The notes under the pieces were generated by a model. It was given only the letters and a program-made list of their open reading frames with translations. It was not told the DNA's origin and did not search any database. The translations under genes were made by a program, and so were the position numbers. A stretch of DNA of 64,000 nucleotides from Chondrosia reniformis (lineage: Eukaryota; Porifera; Demospongiae; Chondrillida; Chondrillidae): positions 6,324,001-6,388,000 of the forward strand of contig OX359190.1 in the NCBI GenBank assembly GCA_947172415.1, in the 5' to 3' direction. Numbering within the stretch: position 1 is the stretch's first letter; each line of letters begins with the position of its first letter. Below, piece after piece: positions 45,801 through 57,800 of this stretch.

Positions 45801-48800
45801 ACAGAGTTCAGTTAACAGTTTAAAGGTTAGATTTTATTTTTGCATTTCTATTATTTGTCATATATTTGATTGATTATATTCCCCTATTAAACAATACAGA
45901 GATCCAGTGGTCGGGTTATCTTTCTAAACTGCTACCATGACTATGCTATAGAGATACTCTGTCAGGTACGTATACATTATGCATATACATATGATACACA
46001 CTGACACATGAAGACTTAATAGGTGGTAAATATTCTGGAAAATATTATCAAGCCAAAGCAATTGCAGAGTGACCAGGTACTATCTTTGCTGGTTACTGAA
46101 AGTCCTATGGAAATGATAACCACTAATTAAACGTCTTATCCAAAGTGACATAAAACCACAACATCAGCACTACATACAGACAGACCAGTGTACTTTGTTG
46201 ATGAAATCACCGAATGGCTACCAAATGTGTTATTCAAGGGTTATGAAACCAAAAGAAATTGTGCATTAATCTAGTATATACAGTAGTCTTATTAACACTT
46301 GTATTTAGCTTTATACTAGCATGTAGCTTTACTATGCAATGCCTTTACCTATATAGGATTTGATCCTATAAGCATAGAAAGCAGTAATCAAAGAAGCCTT
46401 ACGATATATTTATATCTCTGCAAACGTATTATCCAACATATATAACATACAACACTGCATTAATCAGAGTTTATTTGTATTCTGTACGGTTCTTTAATGG
46501 CTGCTTAACTAATTATATATTCTTTTAATACATACTTCTTGTTTAATTAAGCACACATAGGCACACAAACATATATCCACACCTCACCCATCTCTTATTG
46601 TCACCATTAATGGTGCCACTTCTTATGATTCATCACTTTCTTCTATACTAGTTTTGTCTGCTAAATCATATTTATACTGTATCATTTCATCTGTATAGTG
46701 TTGCATTTTCAAATGTCCTCTTACCAGTTGGTCTCCATTTTGAGACTTAGTTTTAGGTGTAATTGTCATGCGTGCATCCTCTATCAGTGATTCAACCATG
46801 TACTGAAGTTGCTCCTTTCTCGGATTATCCTCTGTTGGAAAATCATTGTATCTCTCTAAAATATTATTATACATTATGAAACACACCACACTGTATGCAT
46901 TAGCCTTTGTTATTCTCTTCGTTGGTTGAGTAATAATGTGTAATAGTTACTGAATTTGTCTATATTAAACATTTTCACTTGTAACACCAGTTTGGAATGC
47001 ATACAATTGTTTTTCTATTTATGTTACCCATATGATAGAAAATTGAATTCTCTAATGCTGTTTTTCACTAGCTGTTTGATGGTGTCACTTACGTCCTATA
47101 TTATTTCCAAAATCAAGCACTCTATTCAGCTGCCATTTACGTAAACCATCATGAACTACATAAATTTCCTTATATATGCAAAATGATATTTCAGCATTTG
47201 CTTTTCGAGAAAATGACAATTAAAACTTTTAATGACAAGGGAGGTGAAAACTTTGGAAATACGGACTTATCCAACATGCGATCAGATAATCATTGGATGG
47301 TCCACAGACATTTATTTTGGATAGATTATTTATCAATTTTCTTATATTTTGTTACTGGACTCATTGTTCAGATTGTGGTCCTGTTAGAAGCACTGATGTT
47401 ACTATAGTGATTAGAAGGCTCTCATTGAGTCAATATGGTTATGATGTCTATAATCATTTCCAGATCCAGAAAGCAGTAACCCAGCATACTTCTTCAATAA
47501 TGGTCACTTCTATACATATCACTGTCTATCCTTTCTGTTTTTTCCACCTCAGTTCCCAGATAAGTAATAGATACTATTTCCACAACTCCCTGTCCTTTTT
47601 GCATGATAGTTTGACGGCTGTTCCCTTACATATTTCCTGCTGATCACTGCTTAGTCTTTTTACTGCTGATATGTATACTCTATTGGATTCATACTCTAAC
47701 CATGAGCAACACAAACATGCATACATACTCACACACATGTTAGATTATAAGGGTTTCTTCTAACTGCGCCAGACTTGTCTTTGAATTGGTTCATCTTGAG
47801 TCTTGTGAGCATCTAGAGACACATTTGGTTTATCTTCTTCTTCTTCTTCAGAAGTTTCGAACCTGAGAGTCTTCTTCAGTGAATTGATGGTTGGCTCCAG
47901 GTGTCTTCTTTTATAGACAAATTTTCCCACCTTTTTTAATTCTTGTCACATGACTTGTCACATGACCTGTCAAGAGACGATCATGTGACTTCTTGCGCAA
48001 TCCCCATTGGAAAGAGAATAACAGGAAGGGTGAAAATCGAATCTTTTCCAGGACTGATGTATTATCAGACCCAGGTCAAGGTTATCCTCACCTAACACTT
48101 CTGAATCCTGATTGCTTCTTTAATCTTTCTCCTGTGCCAGTTGGTTTCTCTGTCTGTCACTGTGGCTTCTCCCATGCAATTGAGTCAATTGCAGCACAAA
48201 CTCTTTATACCATGTGTAAAGGGCCTCAGTGAAATGGTTGGATCTCAGTGATGTCTCCAAGCAGACATCACTGCGATCCATACTCTCCAAACCAAGGCAA
48301 CCACAGGCACCTTTCGATATAAAGGGTATTGTCTACAAGATTCCTTACTCTGGCTGTTCTGCAGTGTATATTCGAGAGTCAGGAAAACTCTGAAGGTCAG
48401 ATTGGCTGAACACAAGCGAGTAGTCAGAATGGGAGACGTGAACAATGGAATAGCTGTTCACTATCTCAAAACTGGCCACTCAATTGCTTGGGAGAAAGCC
48501 ACTGGGACGGACAGAGAAACCAACTGGCACAGGAGAGGAATTAAAGAAGCCATCAGGATTCAGAAGTGTCAGGTGAGGATGAACCTTGACCAGGGTCTGA
48601 TTATATATCAGTCCTGGAAAAGATTTAATTTTCACCCTTCCTGTTCTTCATCACATGATATGTCACTTGACAGGTCATGTAACAGGAAGTAAAAAGGCAG
48701 GAAAATTTGTCTGTACAAGAAGATACCTGGAGCCAACCATCAATGCACTGAAGAAGACCCTCAGGGGCGAAATGTCTGAAGAAGAAGACAATAAACCAAC

Positions 48801-51800
48801 TGCGTCTCTAGACGCTCACAAGACTCAAGATGAACCAATTCAAAGATAACACATGTGTTATTATTGTTACTTAGTTGATTAACAGTGTACTGTCAGTGTG
48901 TATACTTAATATATTTTATATATTTTACTTCTATTCAGGCTGCTTCACTTGGAATGACACCTCCAAATTATGCATGGATTACATTTGGATGGTACCTCAA
49001 TGACTTTTGGCTTAAATCTAAAATCAAAAATCGAACCAAGTATGAAGAATATAAACATTGTACAGAAGCAGATATCTTGGCCATTGTAAATCAGTTAATT
49101 TTGATTCACCAGTATCCTAGATATGATGTAACAATTCAGAATAGGGCAATTGGAAATATTGTAAGTTTGTAATGTGTCAACTCATACAGAGGGAGTATAC
49201 ATGTATGATGTCAGGGTGCAAAATTGCACTACATGTTCCATTTATAATCTTTATTGTCTCACCATAATAAGTTTATTCAAACATACATATTTGATTTTTC
49301 ATGCATAATATATAAATGAATAAACAAAAACATATTCCTTAGATATGTAAATAGTATATAAATGATGTGCATTGAGGCTATATATATATATATATAGTAC
49401 AAATTACAATATACTAAGGTAATCTAAATATTCATATGGCTCCAAGAAAGGACCTAGCAACAGAATGGGCATAGTATCCTAATGTTTAAGGCTTAAAACT
49501 TCTTTTTTCATTAAAGGACACAAAAGGCCAAGGTCTTTTTATACCTATGTCATATGATGCCCCTTGTGTGCAAGTTACAAATGGTCTCTAACCCTGTTGA
49601 TTATGCGAATGCATGCAACCAACCATTGGTATTTTTAGCTCCCTCACCAGGCAAATCAAATCTGCTGTGGTTATTAGCTGAGACCCCTTTAAGACTGGAA
49701 CCTTTGTTGATATATGGCATGCAGATGCATCATCTTCAGTCTATACTAAGGTGTGAAAAGGTAATTGGTAGGCCATGTGTTCTACCTTGCAATTGGATGA
49801 TCTGTATCAATTCCTACTCTCTATGCAGTAGTTGAGGATTTCAAAGCCTGCAACAGTGTTACTAAAGTCTTGTACTGTTTAAAATACTGTTTATCCTGTG
49901 GGTCACTTAAATTTGTAACTTGCACTGTGTAGCTAGTACTTGATTGTAATATATACATATATACAGTACAAGTTACAATATACTAAGGTAATCTAATATA
50001 AATATATAAATATATATATATACATATATACCTAAATTAAAAATCCCTTAATTTAAAATGAGTTTTATACCCTAAACTTTTTGATACTATGGCCATTCTG
50101 TTGCTATGTCCTTTCCTGGAGTCATATGAATTATTTATATTATATTATTTATTTATTTATTTATTTATTTATATTAGATTACCTTAGTATATTGTAACTT
50201 GTACTGTATATATATATCAACACTCTCATATGTCGCTCCGTACATATTTAATGGATTATCATGTGACGTTGCGAAAACATCACCCCCTTGTTGCAAAAGA
50301 AGATTATCCTTTCGAGAATGGCTATGACAACTTGACACTCTCCTACGAGAAGGAGTTACGGAATAAACAAGTTGTAGCGAAGGTTAGATAAAGCGTAATT
50401 GTGTACGTTTCTGTTAAGTTTGAGGCAGATCTGTCCCTATATTCATGCAAAAGAAATTCATTTAGTCAACCGTATTAAAACTTTGGTAATTTAAGCTCTG
50501 TCTTCTCTTCTTACGTTTTTTGTTCATATTCTTACTTGTCCATGTGTAGGAATTAGGAGTATTTGTTGCGATCATTATGAGAATAAAGCCTTGTTGAGCG
50601 TCAGCAACATGAATTTACTAATTTCCTACTTGATATTCCCATTCCTGTATTACTGATGAAGACCTCCGGGTTGAAACGTCCAGAATTAGTAAATTTATGT
50701 TACTGATGTTCAACAAGGCTTTATTCTTATCCATGTGTGTACGTTTTTCATGTGTACATACATGTACAGTAGAATCTCATAACGAAATTGCTCATAGTGA
50801 ATGTTTAAGTATAGTGAAGTTATTTGCTGGCTAATTACACTCAAGTACACTACACAGTGAAAGTTACTGGCAAATATATAAAATATTAAAATTACCATCA
50901 AGTACTAGCTACACATGCAGTGCAAGTTACAAATTTAAAGAGATCCAAGTGACCCATAGGATAATCAGTATTTTAAAACAAGACTTTAGTCACACTGTTG
51001 CAGGCTTTGAAATTCTCAACTACTGCATAGAGAGAAGTAGTTGATACAGATCATCCAATTGCAAGGTAGAACACATGGCCTACCAATTACCTTTTCACAC
51101 CTTAGTATAGACTGAAGATGATGCATCTGCATGCCATATATCAACAAAGGTTCCAGTCTTAAAGGGGTCTCAGCTAATAACCACAGCAGATTTGATTTGC
51201 CTTGTGAGGGAGCTAAGAATACCAATGGTTGGTTGCATGCATTCGCATAATCAACAGGGTTAGAGACCATTTCGTAACTTGCACACAAGGGACATCATAT
51301 GACATACGTATATAAAGGCCTTGGCCTTGATGCTGGATGATATGGTAAAGTGTGAATCTGCTTAATGCGATTTAGTTTCATGAAAACAACGAAGGTACTA
51401 AACTGCGGGCCATTATCAGAGACTAATTGTTCAGGTAATCCATAGCAACTGAACAGATGACACAAAACATCAATAGCATGGCTGGTAGTGGTGTCTTGCA
51501 TCTCATGAATCTCCAGCCACTTGGAGTGAGCATCCACCTCCAAAAGGTAATACTTGCCTTGAAATGGACCAGTAAAGTCCACATGAATCCTACTCTGTGG
51601 TTTAGTGGGCCAGATCCAAGGGTGAAGAGGAGCAACATGACTGACAATTCTGCACCATCTGCTCAATGTCACCATCTAAACCTTGCGCCACACATAACTT
51701 CTGGCTAGTGCCTTCATCCTTTACATTCCCACATGTGGATTATGTAACTCTGTCAGGACCTTCTTATGGTGCTTTTCTGGAACAATCACTCTTGGTCCCA

Positions 51801-54800
51801 AAGTAAGATATTATACAACAATGCTTATTTCTATCCTACGACGGATATATGGGGTAAATTCTTCAGATAGTGCTTCAGAATTTGGCCAACCTCTTTCTTG
51901 TATAGTCAAGCATGCAACTTAGAACTGGGTCTTCTCTGGTACTTTTGCATAAATTGGATGATCTAAGCAGTAATGAGTCCATCTGCCTGAGGGCAAAACA
52001 TGTGACCGGCTCTGCATCACTCTCCTCACCCTCTAGAGAGCTGTGTAATGGAAGTCTAAAAAAAGCATCAGCATTAGAATGTTCTTTAGTGGGTCTAAAT
52101 ACATCATATTGGTAGGCTGCCAAAATTGCTAGTTAATACAGGAAGTGAAGTAAATCTTATTCATATTCTTAGTTGCCAGGCAATTTTTTCAATCCCTAAG
52201 GTAAATTTTGCGAATGCCTTAGCCTTTTAGCGATTTTGATCCCAGGCTGAGCAAATGCAGTGATCATAACAACAAGGTACATATCATTTTTAGCCCATCG
52301 CCTTGGACTTCTACCGCAATATATATAATTATTAATTTTGATATTACTATATATATCTGTACATTCCATAGAATTCACTCAACATATGTATAATTTACAC
52401 ATATATGTTAGCAACAATAATATATACCAAAAACATGTTACCCATTACATGCCTATCATAGAATAATTGAATCACAGGATGTTACATATACGTACATATA
52501 TTAATATAAAAATGTTTGTTTTTACAGTCTATAGATGAATACTGGCAAAGATACAACTTAAAAGCAAATGCCACCAATATTATACCAGGTGTCAATCATC
52601 CAGATCAGAGTGAAGACTCTACTCTATCTTATGATGCAGTATGGGTGGCTGCTAAAGCTTTGCATAAAACAGAAGAGCATTTCAAGCTTAATGAAACGAC
52701 CAATTTGACATTAAAGGATTTTTGGAATACAAATTCAAGCATAGGAAAAACAATTAGTGATGAAATATACAAAAATGCTCTAGAAATGTCTTTTTATGGA
52801 GTATCAGTTAGTTATATATATTAAACCATGCAAATGCTTATATGTATATTCATATATATATATGTATGTATATATCAACAATCATTGTGTGTATACATCG
52901 ATCAATACTTGTATGTATAGTGAAACCTCTATACGTAATTTGCTGACATTCCTTTTAGAAGATAAAATTATGAATGCACCTTTTACTAACAAATTATTAC
53001 TTTTTGTGGTCTGGATAAACTTGTAATTACATAGTCGTGTTAAGTTTCCTTTTGAAAATATTTCATGCTAGAATTAGAAAAATTCCCACGGTATGATATA
53101 TATATGTACTATGTTTCTATATTTTAGGGAAATCTAAGGTTTTTATATAATGGAGATCGTGAACCAGAATTAAGATTCTATGTGTATAGAGGAGATCAGT
53201 ATGATGAAAGTATGTATAAAAATGAATATAATTTTCTGTATTTGTGAATATATCATATGCTGTGTATTGCCATGATCAAAAGTATATGTATTATAAATTT
53301 GTAAATTAAGAATGTATGAAATTGCAAATGAGCACAGCCACATCAGTTTAACACAATTTGAACAGTTTGACCCCGTGTAAAGGTCTTCATCAGCATCGTA
53401 TGTATATGCTAATTAAGACCTTTGTTGTTAAAATGTTCAAATTGTGTTAAACTGATGTTGCTGATACTCTTCTGCAATTTCTACCTTAACTATATGCAAC
53501 AAACAAACCAATCTATCTATAATAATATGTGGTAATCAATCTATTTGTATACATCTAATATATTATATCATACATGATTGAGATTCAAACTATCACTAAC
53601 CAAATGAAACAGATTTTCATCCAACGTTTCGGTAGCAATTTCAGCTACCTTCATCAGGGATTAATGACAAAGGATATAGCTACACAGTTCTTAAATTGTA
53701 GGTTCATAAAAATGATTGCGTTGAGTTGACAGTTATTGATATGATACCATTCAGAGAGTCCAAATTGAAAATGAAGGAAATATAAAAGGAAGAAGTGAAA
53801 TGATGGTATATATTGGTATATAACTAGTTGAGGAGGGCCTTGTATTCAAAAAAGTCCCCTTTTCCTTGTATTGAAACAGATTCAGAAAATTTTCTAATGC
53901 ACTTTTAGGTTTATTTATTGGATATACTATTACATAGTCCCTGCACACTTGTGTACTCTATTGTTACATGAACATTGTTAATATAATTTTGCTTGGGAGA
54001 ATGCCACATAAAGATTTCTCTGGATGAACCTGTCATAGACCCTATATAGATAGTTTTAACCTAAGGGTTTTCATTGTGAGCAAAAAGGGAGAGATAATTG
54101 AATGGGAGGTGACCACCTTAAAGATGTCTGTGCTGACCTGAAACAATGTTGAAGTGCTACCTGCTGGTTATTGTGTCCATTATGAAGGTGTCTCTGACAC
54201 TTGTGAGCAGCATCAGCTGCTAATACTGTGGATTATTCAGAACCTTAAAATACATTACTTATAGGCAGTTGCCTCAGTGGTTTTTCTGATATATTGGCAG
54301 TGACATACTGATATATTTATAAACTGTGACATCAGTACAGTACCTCTCCACCTGTGGGGGTAAGTAGTTTTGTATCATCAGAGTGCATAATGGTAGATGA
54401 TGAAATAGATACTTTTCAGCATTGCTAATCTGGTCAACTGTCTAATGCAGCCAGATATATCCATTGCATGACTGGACTAGGTAAGTTCCATGTATATGAT
54501 TAAGGAGGATATTCAGTGTCAAATAAGTAATTAAACCTCATTGTGACTACTGTCCCCCATACTTGAATTGTTGCTGATATAATAGTTGGGTATAAATGCA
54601 TATTATATATACCCCAATGGCCTGGTTGCAATCTGAAATGGGGGGATTATCTATTGTATATACTGTATATATTTCGGCAAACGTCTGAGGCGATGGACTA
54701 AAACTGATATATTCCCCATTGCTATGGCATTTATGCAGCCTGTGACCAAAACGACTAAAAAGGTGAATGAATGCATGAAATTTACTTCAGGGACTAAATA

Positions 54801-57800
54801 AATTGCCAGCAACTAAAGAAACAAAGGTGCAAGGTTTTTTCTTTCCTTACTGTATTAACTAGTTCACAATGTATATCGTACTAATAAGCAATTCTTGGTG
54901 TATAGAGCAGATAATACCCCTCATTATCAGCATGTTGCCAGGGCAATATCCATTAAGTAATACAACCTAATCACAACGAAAACAATTTAGGGGCAGCCTG
55001 CAGCCCCTAAATGTCATGCAGATATTAAAGCAATCTTATACATTTTTCCTCGTGTCTTTACTCACAGAAGCAAATCTCACACCCTTCTTCCCTTTTGAGA
55101 GCAACATAGATCTTTACTGCACAAATGTCATGACAATGGAGTTTAATCCCATTGCCTCAGACTTCCAACAAAATATAATTGCTGCCCTTGGCCTTCTATT
55201 ATGTATGTTTCTGCTATAGTCCTCACCTCTAGTGTGCTATGCCTATATTTACACTTTATTTAGTTTTGATATGTACGTGTATAATACATATGTATGTATA
55301 TATTCATTGACTGTATAGGAAACTATGCAATTACGTATATACATGTTATTATACATTTCTCTATAGATTTATTCAAAAGATATATATTTGGCAATTTTAC
55401 CGATGAAGAAGAACTGAATTTATTTCCATCAGAAATTGAGCTTCTTTTCCCTGGTTAGATTATCACTGTGTTAAGCACATAAATATGTGTTTTTCTGTAA
55501 ACATATATATATGTATGCGCCCAAATCAACTCTGCATATTAGGTATATAGTCCTTAGGTTATCATTTGCACCAGGGAAATGTAATTCTTTAATTTTAATT
55601 TCAGTTGGGCTGATCCATTTCTGATCCCTTACATTGTATATAGTAAGTTGATCCACATGCTTACACCAGGATTGGCCAGATTCAATCTGCACCAGAAAAG
55701 AATATGGTCCACGTTGCTTGGATATGGTACCCTTCATCCACCTTCCCAAAAACATTGTCCAGTTCAGAACTCTCGTGCCTTCGCTCTCAAATCGTGACCT
55801 TTGCCTTGAGCAGTCTGACTATTCAGGACCTGCCTTTCCACATCAGGTTTGAGTAAGTCCAAGCGAGTATGCAAACTCCTTTGGAAAAGAAGCTGACTTG
55901 GACTGCTTCCTCTGGAGGCGTGAGCAGTGTTCCCATAAGTTAAGAGGAAATTGGTCAATCTAGGTGTAGTGACACCTTGTCCTTCTCACTAGACGTTTTG
56001 AAAGTGTGAACAAATCTCTCGGCTAAGCCATTCGTAGATGCATGATATAGTGTACAACTAATGTGCTTAATCCTATTTTGTTTCCTGAATACCTCAAACA
56101 TATGTGATGTAAATTGTAGACCATTGCCCGAGACCAATTGGAGAGGTAATTCATGAGATACAAAATATGACTTAACAGTTTGACAATGTGCTCCGTGGTC
56201 GTAGATGTTGCTTCCTAGACCTCTCACCACTTGGAGTGGGCATTCACTAATATCAGGAACATCTTCCCCTGGAAAGGGCCAGCAAAATCAACATGTACTC
56301 TATCCCATGGTCTTGCTGGCCAAGACTAGGAATGGAGTGGAGCAGCAGGTGGATTTGTTTTGTCTTCTTGGCATGCCGTGCAGTTCTTGGCAAGTGACTC
56401 AATGTCTATGTCTATACTTGGCCACCTGAAGTAACTTCTGGCAACAACTCCAGAATGGAAACGGTGTAGCTCCTTCAGAACTGTTTGTTGCAGATCAGGT
56501 GGAACAATGACACGAATGCCATTTAGAAGAGTATAACCTTCCACTATGAGCTGTTCCTTTTGGCAGAAATAAGGAGGCTGGCCGAGTGTATCTCCACACT
56601 TTACCAAGGACTGGGTCCTTTGCTGTATCTTGTTGGATCTGTTGGTTGGTAACAGGCAAGGAGTCCAGTTGAGATAGATTAAATAATGAGGCATCTGAGA
56701 CAACATTTGAATAAGCTGTTTCGAGAGGCAATCCAGATACATTGGCTGTCAGCATTTGCATGATCCTGTGTACAGCAGAAATGGATTGAATATGTGTAAG
56801 CTGATAATAAGGGGGCCCAACGTTGTAATCTGGCAGCGGTTAAAGAAGGAATGCCTGAAGTTGGTCCCAATACAGTCACTTGCGGCTTATGGTCTGTGAT
56901 AAGAATAAATGTCTGACCGTATAGGCACTGGTGGAATTTCTTTATTCCAAAAATAAGAGAAAGTGCCTCTTTCTCAAATTGAGCATAATTACTGTCACTT
57001 TTGCTTAGGGTACTAGAGGCAAAAGCAATAGGGTGTTCCGACCCATCCGGGTAGAGATGAGAAATGACTGCTCATCAGACTCAAGAACTTCGGTTAGTTC
57101 CTTAATTGACTTCTTTGCTGGATTCACCAATGCCAAGTAATGTCGAAGTAGCCCATAAGTGTTGGCTTCTACGACTGAAAGGAAAGCTACAACCAGTTTG
57201 TCCGCAGGCACAGTGTTTACTTTGAAAAATGTTGTTACTCTCTTCATGTACGATGAAATAGACTCTTGGTCAGGCTCAAAAGATCACATTGATCTGATGT
57301 AAACCAATCGCAATGGAGTTCCCATTTCCCTCGCCAATTTGTAGGATACCACTATCCAATGCACTAGACACTCATAAACAACAAATAACAATCAATAAAA
57401 GAAACAATCAACTACAAGAAAAACTCTCTATCCAAAATGACTACCGGTTTTTATATATTCTAAAAGGCAAAACAGGAAATTAATGAACTTACACTTGCAT
57501 ACTCTACAATAGCTGCTTCAAATTCAGTCATTAAGTGGTGATTCTCTTGCAAAGGAAATTTTTATGTGTTAGCATACCTTAAACTCAATTTGAATTTTGT
57601 ACATCAAACACAAACCCCAATAATGGTGGCTGAGAAATTGAGTCCCGACTGACTTTACCATGAGCCATTTATTGTATACAGTACTGTATACGGTCACAAC
57701 TAGGTTATGCAGAATTGAGTTACCTGAAAACACGTTAACATAGACCATAAATTGGAATATAATATAATAACGTTTCCTGTACAGGCTTACCTGGAATAAC

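Noticed and set aside
46623..46889. 88-codon minus-strand ORF in a receptor intron
   Set aside because: No recognisable motif, no conserved neighbour and AT-rich context; chance frame.
47293..47643. 116-codon plus-strand ORF
   Set aside because: Composition and lack of motifs suggest chance; no splice link in phase with receptor exons.
50219..50395. Possible additional receptor exon between exons 7 and 8
   Set aside because: Exons 7 and 8 join in phase and give a normal-length flytrap domain; this stretch adds nothing that matches.
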